From NCBI RefSeq assembly GCF_023913755.1, contig NZ_JAMXBJ010000049.1, forward strand, positions 1-64,000: a DNA stretch of 64,000 nt. The letters are read 5' to 3'. This DNA comes from Pseudarthrobacter cellobiosi (GTDB lineage Bacteria > Actinomycetota > Actinomycetes > Actinomycetales > Micrococcaceae). The position numbers were made by a program, and so were the translations under genes. Shown piece after piece: positions 32,843 through 44,158 of the stretch (positions within the stretch are counted from its first letter, which is position 1; every line of letters starts with the position of its first letter). A model generated the notes under the pieces. That model was not told the DNA's origin. It saw only the letters and a program-made list of their open reading frames with translations, and did not search any database.

Positions 32843-34582
32843 TCAGCGCAAAGGGACGATGTCCTCCACGCCCAGCCGTGCGGCGTCGGCGGATTCGTCA
32901 TCAGGCTGCTGCTGGCTCAGCCGTTCAGCTTCAACGCGTGCAATGTAGTGCTTTATTTCGCTTTCGCGCTGTACATCGCTCCAGCCAAGGACTTCGCCCA
33001 TAAGTTTAGCGACAACCGGCACCGCCGACACGCCACGGTCCCAGGCTTCGATGGAGATGCGCGTCCGCCGGGTCAGGACGTCATGGACATGTCGGGCGCC
33101 CTCATGGCTTGCGGCGTAGACGGCTTCGGCCTGCAGGTAGTCGTCAGCACCGGGCAACGGCTCAGCCAATTCAGGATTCCGGGCGATGATGTCCAGCACC
33201 TCCGGAGTCATGGACCCGTAACGGTTGAGCAGGTGCTCTACCCGGGCCACATGCACGCCGGACTCTTCAGCGGTGCGACTCCGGCGGTTCCAGGCCGCCT
33301 TGAAGCCGCTGGCGCCCAGCAGCGGAATAGTTTCGGTGCAGCTCGCAGGGACCCGCTCATCCATGGTGCGGGTGGCCTCGTCCACGGCGTCCTTGGCCAT
33401 AACTCGGTAGGTGGTCCATTTGCCGCCTGCCACCACCACCAGGCCCGGTACCGGGTGGGCCACGATGTGTTCACGGGACAGTTTCGCCGTGGAATCGTTC
33501 TCCCCTGCCAGGAGCGGGCGCAGTCCGGCGTAGACGCCTTCAACGTCCTCCCTGGTCAGCGGGCGTTTCAGGACCCGGTTGACGTGCTCGAGGATGTAGT
33601 CGATGTCCTTGCTGGAGGCCGCCGGGTGGGCCTTGTCGAGGTTCCAGTCGGTGTCTGTGGTGCCGATGATCCAGTGCCGGCCCCACGGAATGACGAACAG
33701 CACGGACTTTTCCGTGCGCAGGATCAGCCCAACCGTGGACTGGAACCGGTCGCGGGGCACTACGAGGTGGATGCCCTTGGACGCCCGGACCTTCAGCTGC
33801 CCGCGGTCAGTGACCATGGCCTGGGTTTCATCGGTCCACACGCCGGTGGCGTTGATGACCTGTTTGGCTTTGATGTTGAATTGCGAACCGTCTTCGTGGT
33901 TGACCACTTTGGCCCCCACCACGCGTTCGCCTTCACGCAGGAAATCCACCACCGCCATCTGGTTCATCGCATGGGCGCCGTAGTGCACCGCCGTCCGGAC
34001 GAGGTTTGCCACGTACTTGGCGTCATCCACCTGGCCGTCGTAGTAGCGGATGGAGCCCACAAAGGCGTCTTTTTTCAGGCTGGGGGCGGCCCTGAGGGTG
34101 CCCCGCCTGGTGAGGTGTTTGTGGAACGGCACGCCACGGCTGTGCCCGCCGGTAATGGACATGGCGTCGTACAGGGCGATCCCGGCGCCCACATAGGGCC
34201 GTTCGAAGAACGGTTTGGTCAGCGGATACAGGAACGGCACAGGCCGGGCCAGGTGCGGGGCCAGGACCGAAAGAATCAGGCCACGTTCGTGCAGCGCTTC
34301 CTTAACCAGCCCGAAATCCAGCATCTCCAGGTAGCGGAGGCCGCCGTGAATCAGCTTGGATGACCGGGACGACGTGCCGGCTGCCCAGTCGCTCGCCTCC
34401 ACGATCCCCACACTCAGGCCGCGGGTCACGGCGTCCAGCGCCGCACCGGCACCGACGATGCCTCCGCCGACAATCAGGATGTCCAGCTCGTTGCCCGGCA
34501 CGGACGTGGCCCGGAGCCTGGCGATCGATGCTTCCCTGGCCGCAGGCCCCAGGACCCCGCCTTCGTTTGGAACAGTGTTCAC
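32843..34582 (-). CDS. glpD: Glycerol-3-phosphate dehydrogenase (FAD), intact
   Basis: This 579-aa flavoprotein oxidises glycerol-3-phosphate to dihydroxyacetone phosphate at the membrane. The FAD dinucleotide fold IVGGGIVGAGAALDAV (about residue 38), SSKLIHGGLRYLE and the GGKWTTYR motif are present. The helical C-terminal domain ends in a 25-residue acidic tail. GTG 34582 is chosen because GGGAGG lies 6-7 bases upstream; the frame extends 14 codons further. It is the functional counterpart of the glpD fragment at 5.9-6.6 kb but diverged from it. Confidence 0.92.
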   Translation of the reverse strand: MNTVPNEGGVLGPAAREASIARLRATSVPGNELDILIVGGGIVGAGAALDAVTRGLSVGIVEASDWAAGTSSRSSKLIHGGLRYLEMLDFGLVKEALHERGLILSVLAPHLARPVPFLYPLTKPFFERPYVGAGIALYDAMSITGGHSRGVPFHKHLTRRGTLRAAPSLKKDAFVGSIRYYDGQVDDAKYVANLVRTAVHYGAHAMNQMAVVDFLREGERVVGAKVVNHEDGSQFNIKAKQVINATGVWTDETQAMVTDRGQLKVRASKGIHLVVPRDRFQSTVGLILRTEKSVLFVIPWGRHWIIGTTDTDWNLDKAHPAASSKDIDYILEHVNRVLKRPLTREDVEGVYAGLRPLLAGENDSTAKLSREHIVAHPVPGLVVVAGGKWTTYRVMAKDAVDEATRTMDERVPASCTETIPLLGASGFKAAWNRRSRTAEESGVHVARVEHLLNRYGSMTPEVLDIIARNPELAEPLPGADDYLQAEAVYAASHEGARHVHDVLTRRTRISIEAWDRGVSAVPVVAKLMGEVLGWSDVQRESEIKHYIARVEAERLSQQQPDDESADAARLGVEDIVPLR

Positions 34583-34714
34583 GGAACGCCTCCCTTGCCG
34601 CTGCTGCCGGTAGTAGATCCACACTACTTCTTTGCCGCACTGTTGGGCAGGGCGGGTTCAGCGAGGTAGGCGCTTCCGCTGACGTCACCGGCGCCGGCCG
34701 CTCGTCAGAGGCTG

Positions 34715-35851
34715 TCAGTTACCTGTGTACGGAGAAACCACGACGTCGACGCGCTGGAATTCCTTCAGGTCCGAATAGCCGGTGGTCGCCATCGAACGGC
34801 GGAGTGCGCCGATCAGGTTGGAAGTGCCGTTGGTGTGGTGGCCGGGTCCGAAAAGAACCTCTTCGAGCGGTCCGACGGTGCCGACGTTGGCGCGGTCACC
34901 GCGGGGAAGCTCCAGGTGGTGGGCCTCCTGGCCCCAGTGCCAGCCCTTGCCGGGTGCTTCTTCGGCCCGGGCGAGGGCGCTGCCCAGCATCACGGCGTCG
35001 GCGCCCATGGCAATTGCCTTGACGATGTCACCCGAGGTGCCCATGCCGCCGTCGGCAATTACATGGACGTACCGTCCGCCGGATTCATCCATGTAGTCAC
35101 GGCGGGCGGCCGCGACGTCGGAGATGGCGGAGGCCATGGGCGAGTGGATGCCCAGGGCGCGCCGCGTGGTGGCGGTGGCACCGCCGCCGAAGCCGACCAG
35201 GACGCCGGCGGCTCCGGTGCGCATCAGGTGCAGGGCGGGCGTGTAGCCGGCCGCGCCGCCCACAATCACGGGGACGTCCAGTTCGTAGATGAACTGCTTG
35301 AGGTTCAGGGGTTCGTGGTCTTTCGAGACGTGCTCGGCTGACACAGTGGTCCCGCGGATCACAAAGATGTCGACGCCGGCAGCCACCACGGTCTTGTAGT
35401 GTTCCTGGGTGCGCTGCGGGGTCAGCGAGCCGGCCACCGTCACGCCGGCGGCGCGGATCTCCGCCAGGCGGGACGTGATCAGTTCCGGCTGGATGGGAGC
35501 GCGGTACAGCTCCTGCATACGGCCGGTCACCGCGGGGCTGTTGACCTCATCCTGGAGGGCACCGATCTCGTCAAGGATGGGCTGCGGGTCCTCGTAGCGG
35601 GTCCAGAGGCCCTCAAGGTCCAGCACGCCGAGCCCGCCCAGCCGGCCCAAGGCGATGGCCGTCTCCGGGGACATGGCCGAATCCATCGGAGCGGCAATCA
35701 CGGGCATGTCGAACTTGTAGGCATCGATTTGCCAGGAAACGGATACGTCCTTGGGGTCGCGGGTACGACGGTTGGGGATAATCGCAATGTCATCCAGGGA
35801 GTAGGCACGACGCCCACGCTTGCCACGGCCAATCTCGATCTCGTAAGTCAC
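34715..35851 (-). CDS. guaB3: GuaB3-family IMP dehydrogenase-related protein
   Basis: This 378-aa TIM-barrel protein of the IMPDH/GMPR superfamily lacks CBS domains. The opening [19 protein letters not shown] and [16 protein letters not shown] are typical of GuaB3. In canonical IMPDH the catalytic cysteine lies in SICTTR; here the aligned position in ATATTR is alanine, so classical IMPDH catalysis is unlikely. Some GuaB3 proteins have been reported as GMP reductases; the role here is open. The start is GTG. It shares the strand with guaB and guaA. Confidence 0.88.
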   Translation of the reverse strand: MTYEIEIGRGKRGRRAYSLDDIAIIPNRRTRDPKDVSVSWQIDAYKFDMPVIAAPMDSAMSPETAIALGRLGGLGVLDLEGLWTRYEDPQPILDEIGALQDEVNSPAVTGRMQELYRAPIQPELITSRLAEIRAAGVTVAGSLTPQRTQEHYKTVVAAGVDIFVIRGTTVSAEHVSKDHEPLNLKQFIYELDVPVIVGGAAGYTPALHLMRTGAAGVLVGFGGGATATTRRALGIHSPMASAISDVAAARRDYMDESGGRYVHVIADGGMGTSGDIVKAIAMGADAVMLGSALARAEEAPGKGWHWGQEAHHLELPRGDRANVGTVGPLEEVLFGPGHHTNGTSNLIGALRRSMATTGYSDLKEFQRVDVVVSPYTGN

Positions 35852-35932
35852 GTGACCACTTTACTTGACCACACGGGATGCGGTGGGGCGCCTCCTCTTG
35901 GGTTCATCCTGAAACTGATAGTCCACACTTTA

Positions 35933-35981
35933 TTGACATGTTTTGTCAACCATTTACAAGTTTTGAAAATACCTTTATGTT
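35933..35981 (+). promoter_or_regulatory. AT-rich promoter region of the subtilase gene with a TTGACA palindrome
   Basis: TTGACA-TGTTT-TGTCAA (35933-35949) is a perfect inverted repeat. Just after it, TTTACA (35953-35958) and TATGTT (35976-35981) are spaced by 17 bp and could be the -35 and -10 boxes. The 222-bp gap 35852-36073 is much richer in A+T than its surroundings. A repressor or activator at the palindrome would control the protease gene. Confidence 0.5.
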
Positions 35982-36073
35982 TACTCTCGGTTACCACCTG
36001 ATCCACCACGTGACCACCCATCATTCCCCTTCATACGGGCCACACCTGTGCCCGTTCCGAGAAAGAAGCCCCT

Positions 36074-37987
36074 ATGGGACGTTCATCAATCAGGCGCCAC
36101 CGCATCCTGGCCCTGTCGCTCGCCGCAGCAGTCGGCACCCTGGCCTTCGCCAGTTCGCCGGTCTTCGCCACCCCCGGTGACGGCACTGCAGCCGGGCCGG
36201 CCGCTGTCCAAGGCACTGCGGTGCACGACGTGGCCGCCGGAGAGGCCTACACGAAGTTCATCGTCGAATTCAAGGAGACCACGGCGAACGCCACCCCAAA
36301 CGGCCGCGCCAATGCCTGGGGCAAGGCAGCCAAGTCACAGGGCGTGAAGGTGCAGGAACTCCGCACCCTGGCCACCGGCGGAACGCTGATCGAGGCGGAC
36401 AGGGCCCTTTCCGGGCAGGCTGCCGAAGACTTCATGGCCGAGATTGCGGCGTCCGGATCGGTCGACTACGTGGAACCTGACGCCCGCATGACGGTGGCTC
36501 TCACGCCCAACGACCCACGCTATGGCGAGCAGTGGGATTTCACTGGCACCAACGGCATGCGGGTCCCAGGGGCTTGGGACGTTGCCACCGGCACAGGTGT
36601 GACGGTGGCCGTGATCGACACCGGAATCACGGCCCATCCGGATCTCGACGCGAATGTGCTGCCGGGCTACGACTTCGTCTCCGACGCCACGGCAGCGCGT
36701 GACGGCAACGGACGGGACGCGAATGCGCAGGACCAGGGCGACTGGTACGCCGCCGGCGAGTGCGGCCAGTCGACAGCCGGCAACAGCTCTTGGCACGGCA
36801 CGCACGTCGCCGGCACCGTTGCAGCCGTGACCGGCAATGCCACCGGCGTGGCGGGCGTCGCACCAAACGCCAAAGTGGTGCCGGTACGCGTCCTGGCCAA
36901 ATGCGGCGGGTCACTGTCCGACATTGCCGATGCGATTATCTGGTCAGCCGGCGGCACCGTCTCGGGCATCCCGGCCAACGCCAATCCCGCCACGGTCATC
37001 AACATGAGCCTGGGCGGGTCCGGTGCCTGCGGCAGCACGTACCAGGCAGCCATCAACTCCGCAGTTTCGCGGGGAGCCACCGTGGTGGTGGCGGCCGGCA
37101 ACAGCAACCAGGATGCTTCCGGATTCCGCCCGGCCAACTGCAACAGCGTTGTGAGCGTGGCCGCCAGCAACCCGAGCGGCAGCCTCTCCTACTACTCCAA
37201 CTACGGCTCCACGGTTGACCTGACCGCACCCGGCGGCGACGTCCGTGTAGCAGGCGGCGGAATCCTCTCCACTATCAACACCGGTACCTCCACACCGGGC
37301 TCCGCCGGCTACGCCAGCTACCAGGGAACGTCCATGGCAGCTCCGCACGTGGCCGGGCTGGCCGCACTCATGAAGTCCAAATCGTCCACGCTTACCCCGG
37401 CCCAGGTGGAGTCCACGCTCAAGCAGGGAACCCGGCCAATGCCGGGCGGCTGCACCACGGGCTGCGGCACAGGGCTCTCGGACGCCACCAAGACCATGGG
37501 CCTACTGGGCGGGGCCACTCCCCCTCCGTCCGGCAACCTGCTGCTGAACCCGGGCTTCGAATCGGGCGCAGCCTCCTGGACCTCTGACCACGCCGACACG
37601 GTCGAGACCGGAACGAACGCCCGGACCGGTTCCGGCTTCGCCGGCCTCAACGGCTGGGGCCAGGCAACGTCCTACATGCTCGACCAGGCGTTTGCAGTCC
37701 CGTCCACGGTGGCCACCGCGTCGCTGTCCTTCTACCTGAAAGTGCAGTCGGACGAGACCACCTCCAGCGCGGCCTATGACACCCTGAGGGTTCAGGCGGT
37801 CAGCAACGGTGTGACCACCACGCTGGCCACTTACTCCAATCTCAACGAGTCCGCCGGCTATCTGCAGAAGCAGCTGGACCTCTCCGCCTACAAGGGCAAG
37901 AGCGTGACCCTGCGCTTCCTGGGTGTTGAGGACTCGTCGCTGGCGACGTACTTCTACCTCGACGACACAGCGGTGACCACCTCTTAG
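36074..37987 (+). CDS. Secreted subtilisin-like serine protease (S8) with C-terminal beta domain
   Basis: This 637-aa protein has a signal peptide (ILALSLAAAVGTLAFASSPV, cleavage likely near residue 33) and an I9-type propeptide (about 55-145). The S8 catalytic domain has Asp182 in AVIDTGI, His241 in HGTHVAG, the oxyanion Asn343 in AAGNSN and Ser420 in GTSMAAPHVAG. A C-terminal jelly-roll-like domain begins LLLNPGFESGAASW, of the kind found in carbohydrate-binding or P-domain-like modules. It is exported and matures by propeptide removal. The start follows AGAAAGAAG. Confidence 0.93.
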   Translation: MGRSSIRRHRILALSLAAAVGTLAFASSPVFATPGDGTAAGPAAVQGTAVHDVAAGEAYTKFIVEFKETTANATPNGRANAWGKAAKSQGVKVQELRTLATGGTLIEADRALSGQAAEDFMAEIAASGSVDYVEPDARMTVALTPNDPRYGEQWDFTGTNGMRVPGAWDVATGTGVTVAVIDTGITAHPDLDANVLPGYDFVSDATAARDGNGRDANAQDQGDWYAAGECGQSTAGNSSWHGTHVAGTVAAVTGNATGVAGVAPNAKVVPVRVLAKCGGSLSDIADAIIWSAGGTVSGIPANANPATVINMSLGGSGACGSTYQAAINSAVSRGATVVVAAGNSNQDASGFRPANCNSVVSVAASNPSGSLSYYSNYGSTVDLTAPGGDVRVAGGGILSTINTGTSTPGSAGYASYQGTSMAAPHVAGLAALMKSKSSTLTPAQVESTLKQGTRPMPGGCTTGCGTGLSDATKTMGLLGGATPPPSGNLLLNPGFESGAASWTSDHADTVETGTNARTGSGFAGLNGWGQATSYMLDQAFAVPSTVATASLSFYLKVQSDETTSSAAYDTLRVQAVSNGVTTTLATYSNLNESAGYLQKQLDLSAYKGKSVTLRFLGVEDSSLATYFYLDDTAVTTS

Positions 37988-38007
37988 CCTCGGGGCCGCA
38001 CGAATCC

Positions 38008-38047
38008 GGGACCGCCGGCCACGCCTTGCAGCGCGGCCGGCGGTTCC
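38008..38047. terminator. Bidirectional hairpin between convergent genes
   Basis: ACCGCCGGCC and GGCCGGCGGT form a 10-bp perfect stem (extendable to 13 with one mismatch) around a 14-nt loop. It lies between the protease stop and the ABC exporter stop. It is very stable but lacks T runs. Confidence 0.55.
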
Positions 38048-38081
38048 TGCGTGGAGTGGGTGACACTACGCCCTGTCGTCG

Positions 38082-39941
38082 TCAGACGCCCTCGGCCTCC
38101 TCCACCGTCAGCTGGGATTCGAACATCCTGAAGTAGCGGCCCCGCAGCGCCACCAGTTCCTTGTGAGTGCCCTGTTCCACAATCTGCCCGTCCTCGAGCA
38201 TGTAGACAATGTCGGCCTTCTCAATGGTGGCAAGCCGGTGGCTGATGGCAATGATGGTGCTGCTGCGGTCCGTGAAAAGCCGGGTGAAGATCCGGTGCTC
38301 GGCCAGCGCGTCGATAGCGGACGTCGGCTCGTCCATCACCATGAAGGTGACGTTGCGGTAGAAATTCCGGGCCATCGCGAGCCGCTGCCACTGGCCGCCG
38401 GAGAGCCCGCTCCCCTTACGGCCGCGCGGATCCTCCATCCAGTTACTGACGTAGTTGTCCAGGCCGTTGGGCAGCTTGTTGATGAACTCCAACGCTTCGG
38501 CGTCGCTGGCTGCCTGGCGGATCCGTTCGTCGTCACGGGGCGAGTCCACGTCGCCAAAGCGGATGTTGTCGGCAGCTGTGGCAAATTCGTACTTGAGGAA
38601 TTCCTGGCTCAGGACGGCCAGGTGGCGGTGCCAGGACTTAACGTCGACGGCGGCGAGGTCGACGCCGTCCAGCATTACCTGCCCGGAATCCGGGCGGTAG
38701 AGGCCGGCGAGGATCCGGATCAGCGTGGACTTCCCCGCCCCGTTCTCACCTACGACGGCGATGTGCTGGCCTTCGCGGATGGTAATACTGATGCCGCGGA
38801 TCACCTCGGTGTCGCTGCCCGTGTAGGTGAAGCGGATGTCCCGCAGCTCCACGGTTTTGGGTGCCTGGAGCAGCGGCGGCGAATGGTCCGAATGCACCGG
38901 CATTGCCATGAACAGCTCGTAGTCCTTGAGGTTGGCGAGATCCTCGTCGATCGAGCTGAGGGAGGACACCAGGCTGTTGGCTGTGGAAAGTGCACGGCTG
39001 ACGATCTGCTGGACATAGAGGAACTGGCCAACGGGCTGGGCACGGGCGATGATCTGGCCCACCACCCAGATCAGGGAGATCACCTCGGCGCCATACTGCA
39101 GGGCGTCGGCGGCGAGCTGCTTGGGGATGTAGCGCTTCTGGAAGTCCAGGCGGCGCCGCTCATCAGCATCGCGCAGCCGGGAACGGAGGTCCATCAGGTA
39201 GCCCACGATCCCATAGAGCCGCATTTCGGCGATGTGCTGAGGGCGGAGCAGGTTGGTTTCGATCATCCGCCGTTGCCGGCGGGAGTCCACCTGGGTGTTC
39301 CAGTGGGAGATCTGTTCGCGCGAGAGTTTGAACTGCAGGTAGACGCTGGGCACGATCGCCACTAGGACAATCAAGGCGATCCACCAGCTGACCAGAAGCA
39401 GGGCTCCCACGGCCAGGATCACGGAGACCAACTGGGTGAAGATGGCCGCGATCCGGTCCAGCACACGGGCATAGGAATCAGAAAACCGTTTGGCCCGGTC
39501 GTAGAGGTCCACGGTTTGCTTATCGTCGTAGCGCCAGAACTCCAGCGCCAGGAAGCGCTCGTACATCTGGTCGCCCACGATTGCGCCCACCTTGAAGCTC
39601 ATGAGCTGCTGGATGTAGCGGTCCACGCTGCTGAAGCCGCCCCAGAATAGCCCAAGGGCAGCCGTGATGATGACGTACACAATGGCCTGTTGGCCTGCTG
39701 CGGAATCTCCGGCGTAGGCAGCCGCCAGCGCAGTGGTGGTCAGCGCTGCGAAGTACGTGGTCACCAAAGGCAGCGTCGCCGAAATGAGCGAACCGACTAC
39801 TTTCATAACGACGGCGGCGGGCGAGGCCCGGAAGCTGACCCGCAGCACCTGCGCCACGGCCCGGGCGTAGGGCCTCAGTGCCAACCGCCGCTGAGGGTCC
39901 TTTTTTGGGTTCAGTTCGGCGGGATGGCGTGGTTGGGACAT
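38082..39941 (-). CDS. ABC exporter, fused membrane and ATPase domains
   Basis: This 619-aa protein has an N-terminal six-helix type-1 exporter domain (residues about 30-330). The ATPase domain has Walker A VVGENGAGKST, signature LSGGQWQRLAMAR, Walker B FMVMDEPTSAID and an H-loop ISHRLA. The Q after LSGGQ is followed by W, a variation also seen in peptide exporters. It probably functions as a homodimer, and the substrate is unknown. It converges with the secreted protease gene; no operon partner is present. Confidence 0.88.
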   Translation of the reverse strand: MSQPRHPAELNPKKDPQRRLALRPYARAVAQVLRVSFRASPAAVVMKVVGSLISATLPLVTTYFAALTTTALAAAYAGDSAAGQQAIVYVIITAALGLFWGGFSSVDRYIQQLMSFKVGAIVGDQMYERFLALEFWRYDDKQTVDLYDRAKRFSDSYARVLDRIAAIFTQLVSVILAVGALLLVSWWIALIVLVAIVPSVYLQFKLSREQISHWNTQVDSRRQRRMIETNLLRPQHIAEMRLYGIVGYLMDLRSRLRDADERRRLDFQKRYIPKQLAADALQYGAEVISLIWVVGQIIARAQPVGQFLYVQQIVSRALSTANSLVSSLSSIDEDLANLKDYELFMAMPVHSDHSPPLLQAPKTVELRDIRFTYTGSDTEVIRGISITIREGQHIAVVGENGAGKSTLIRILAGLYRPDSGQVMLDGVDLAAVDVKSWHRHLAVLSQEFLKYEFATAADNIRFGDVDSPRDDERIRQAASDAEALEFINKLPNGLDNYVSNWMEDPRGRKGSGLSGGQWQRLAMARNFYRNVTFMVMDEPTSAIDALAEHRIFTRLFTDRSSTIIAISHRLATIEKADIVYMLEDGQIVEQGTHKELVALRGRYFRMFESQLTVEEAEGV

Positions 39942-39957
39942 GGATTCAGCCTAGTTC

Positions 39958-40138
39958 CACCGGTGGGCCCACGGCGCCCGGGTTCCCTGGCCGCAGCGAA
40001 GCAAGGTCAGGGAGGCGCCGGGTGGGCCCACGCCGGCAGGGTTCCCTGGCCGTGGAGCCGCTGCGGCGAGGGCCCCAGCCCGAGCTTGCGAGGGCAGGGA
40101 ACCGCTGCGGACTTGCGAGGCGAGGGTGCCGGTGGGGA
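39958..40138. repeat. Dispersed intergenic repeat, two direct units
   Basis: The unit GGTGGGCCCACG, followed within 20 bases by GGGTTCCCTGGCCG, occurs at about 39961 and again at about 40020. Further degenerate copies of CTGCGG and GCGAGG-type words follow to the guaB stop. Related copies occur at 41.87-41.93 kb (inverted) and 50.25-50.35 kb. It encodes no protein; it may fold, since GTGGGCCCAC is itself palindromic. Confidence 0.6.
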
Positions 40139-41740
<1,602 letters not shown>

Positions 41741-41873
41741 TTAGTACATGCGGGTGCCTCATGCGCGGTCACCGCGCAGAAAGCTTTGAGTAAATATTAG
41801 AACCTCGACGCGGATCCCCCTATTCCGGGAGTCCATTGTGAGCAACGGCACGGATGCCCACCCGATCCCTGAC

Positions 41874-41928
41874 CTCGCAAGTCCGCACCGGCTCCACAGC
41901 CAGGGAACCCTGCGGGCGTGGGCCCTAC
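41874..41928. repeat. Inverted copy of the dispersed intergenic repeat
   Basis: Read on the minus strand this gives GGGCCCACGCCCGCAGGGTT, then CCCTGG and GTGGAGCCGG. It matches the copy near 40024-40072 with few changes but in opposite orientation, so the two bracket guaB. Confidence 0.6.
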
Positions 41929-41938
41929 TGCCGAGGAG

Positions 41939-44020
41939 TCAGTTCCAGCCCGTCACCGCCAGCATCCGCTCCTCAAACATGGGAATCATGCTTTCCACGT
42001 AGGTCCGGCTGAGGTGGTTGTCGTCCTTGTACACGTAAACGTTGCCCACCACGGCCGGGCAGATACCGCCGGCGCAGATGAAGTCGCTCAGGTCCATCAG
42101 GTGCAGCCCCTCCACCTTCCCGCGGTAGCTCTCCAACGGTGACGGCTCCACCAGGGATTCGTTCAGCGGCGGGTTGCACGCCGGGGCGTCCGCACTGTGG
42201 CGCTGGACGCACTCGGGCATGTTGATGGTGAAACGTGGGTTGTCCCGGATGCCGACGATCTCGATGCCGGCATCCGCGATGGGCTGGATGCCTTCGAGGT
42301 ACGCCGGCACCTCGGTCTCGAACGGGGCTTCCTCATGGGTCAGGGTGGCTACGGTGAAGACGGCATCCGGCCGGTGTTCCAGCACGTACGCTGCGCTGGC
42401 CCGGTTGTAGGCGTTGCACTCGGCGTTCCGGGTCTCGGATTCGGCCCCGAACCGGCAGGCCGGCATCAGCAGGGTGACCAGCTCCCAGCCGCGGGCTTCC
42501 GCGATGGGTGCCAAGGCGGCCAGATACTGCTGGGCATGGGAATCGCCCAGCACAACGATCCGTTTGGTGGGTTCGCCTCCGGGGAGGGCCTGCCGACAAC
42601 CTTCAAGGACAGGGTCCTCGGTGGCATTCGCTCCCGTACAGGCCTGGTGGATTCCGGCCCAGTCGTTGTCCAGGGCGGTGGGACCAGGAATGATCCTGCC
42701 CTGCGGTGCCGGTGCTCCGACGTTACCCGGGGTCAGCAGGGCGGCTCCCGGCGTCAGCTCGCGGGGCTGGGCGGCGGTGGCGGCTTCCTCCGCGGTGAGG
42801 CTCGTCTGCAAAACCGCCACGGGTCCGGCCAGCAGGGCGCAGCAGGCAACCACGACGACGGCGGTGCGCCAGGTGCGCACCTGCGGCCAGCGCCATTCCC
42901 GCAGGGGTTTTTCCACAAAGCGGGTGGTGAGGACGGCCAGGACCACCGAGGCGGCGATGATCGCGGCGCCCTGGATGAGGTTGGGTGCCTCAACGCCGGT
43001 AGCGGCCAGCGCAAGCACCAGGACGGGCCAGTGCCACAAATAGAGGGCGTAGGAGTTGTCCCCCAGGGAAACCAGCGGCTTCCAGCTCAGGAGGCGGTCC
43101 ACACCAAACCGGCTCCCGCTCTGCCCGGCCACAATGATCGCCGCGGCAGCCAGCGTGGGCCACAGTGCCACGAATCCGGGGAACGCCCTGTCCACGGTCA
43201 GCAGCAGACCACAGGAGACCATGGCCGCCAGGCCGGCCCAGCCGAGCACCACACGCAGGTACTTCCCGGGCTTCAGGTGCGGCAGGCCAAGTGCCAGCAG
43301 CGAGCCCAGCGCGAATTCCCAGAGCCGCGTCCGGGTGTCGAAGTAGGCGTACGACTGATTGGTGGCCGTCTGGTCAATCGAAAACGCGAGCGAGGCAACC
43401 AGGATGCCGGCGAACGCGACTGCCACCACGGCCCGGTAGCTGGCGTTGAACCGGTGCCGGAGGAGCCGCCACACAACAGCGGAAGCGGCGAAGACGAGAG
43501 GCCACAGGATAAAGACCTGTCCTTGGATGGACAATGACCAGAAGTGCTGCAGGGGGCTCGCCGCGGCGTGGTCCTGGGCGTAGTAGTCCACGGCGGTGTC
43601 CGCCAGCAGCCAGTTCTGCCGGTACAGCAGCGCCGCCCAGGCCTGGTCCAGGATGACGGGCCAGCGGCCTTGCGGGAGGACCAACCACGTGCCTGCCAGG
43701 ACCCCGAGGATCACCACGACGGCGGCCGGCAGCAGCCGCTTGAAGAGGTGCAGCCAGTGCCGGAGGAGATTGAGGGACGCGCCGGCCTCCACCTTCCGGA
43801 CGAAGGACAGCGTCAGCAGGAAGGCCGAGATCAGGAGGAAGATATCCACCCCGCCCGACACCCGGCCAAGCCACACATGGTAGGTCACCACCATCAGGAC
43901 GGCGAGCGCGCGTAGGCCTTGGACTTCGGGACGGAAGGTCGGTTTCCGGGCAGGCTTCCGCTCGCCGGTCTTTGCGTCCAGCGCAGTGCGCGGAGCAGCC
44001 TCGGCTGGTGCACTGGACAC
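41939..44020 (-). CDS. OafA-like membrane acyltransferase with C-terminal SGNH domain
   Basis: This 693-aa protein has an acyltransferase-3 membrane domain (residues about 30-390, starting RPEVQGLRALAVLMVVTYHV with its conserved histidine, about ten helices, and FVEKPLREW near the end). An extracytoplasmic SGNH hydrolase domain follows (VVLGDSHAQQYLAAL, and DDNHLS carrying the distal Asp-His). Such proteins O-acetylate cell-wall or exported glycans. GTG 44020 is chosen since GGAGAGG lies 6 bases upstream; the frame reads far beyond, but that part is antisense to the DUF389 gene. Confidence 0.85.
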   Translation of the reverse strand: MSSAPAEAAPRTALDAKTGERKPARKPTFRPEVQGLRALAVLMVVTYHVWLGRVSGGVDIFLLISAFLLTLSFVRKVEAGASLNLLRHWLHLFKRLLPAAVVVILGVLAGTWLVLPQGRWPVILDQAWAALLYRQNWLLADTAVDYYAQDHAAASPLQHFWSLSIQGQVFILWPLVFAASAVVWRLLRHRFNASYRAVVAVAFAGILVASLAFSIDQTATNQSYAYFDTRTRLWEFALGSLLALGLPHLKPGKYLRVVLGWAGLAAMVSCGLLLTVDRAFPGFVALWPTLAAAAIIVAGQSGSRFGVDRLLSWKPLVSLGDNSYALYLWHWPVLVLALAATGVEAPNLIQGAAIIAASVVLAVLTTRFVEKPLREWRWPQVRTWRTAVVVVACCALLAGPVAVLQTSLTAEEAATAAQPRELTPGAALLTPGNVGAPAPQGRIIPGPTALDNDWAGIHQACTGANATEDPVLEGCRQALPGGEPTKRIVVLGDSHAQQYLAALAPIAEARGWELVTLLMPACRFGAESETRNAECNAYNRASAAYVLEHRPDAVFTVATLTHEEAPFETEVPAYLEGIQPIADAGIEIVGIRDNPRFTINMPECVQRHSADAPACNPPLNESLVEPSPLESYRGKVEGLHLMDLSDFICAGGICPAVVGNVYVYKDDNHLSRTYVESMIPMFEERMLAVTGWN

Positions 44021-44158
44021 AGAGGACCTCTCCAAGCGGGTAAGCAAAGCATCAAGCCTACGGAGCCGCACGGCCGATGGCCAATCAGCGGCCACCTTCG
44101 AGCCCCGTCGGAGCGTGCCACAAACTATGCTGGCCACAGGCCAGCGAAGGGAGACCAC

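Noticed and set aside
32189..34363. 724-aa plus-strand frame
   Set aside because: It is antisense to EIIA and glpD, both with clear family motifs.
39958..40138. Possible CRISPR array in the repeat-rich gap
   Set aside because: Only two related units with unequal spacing and no regular spacers; no cas genes in the window.
42197..43537. 446-aa plus-strand frame
   Set aside because: It is antisense to the acyltransferase; no motifs.
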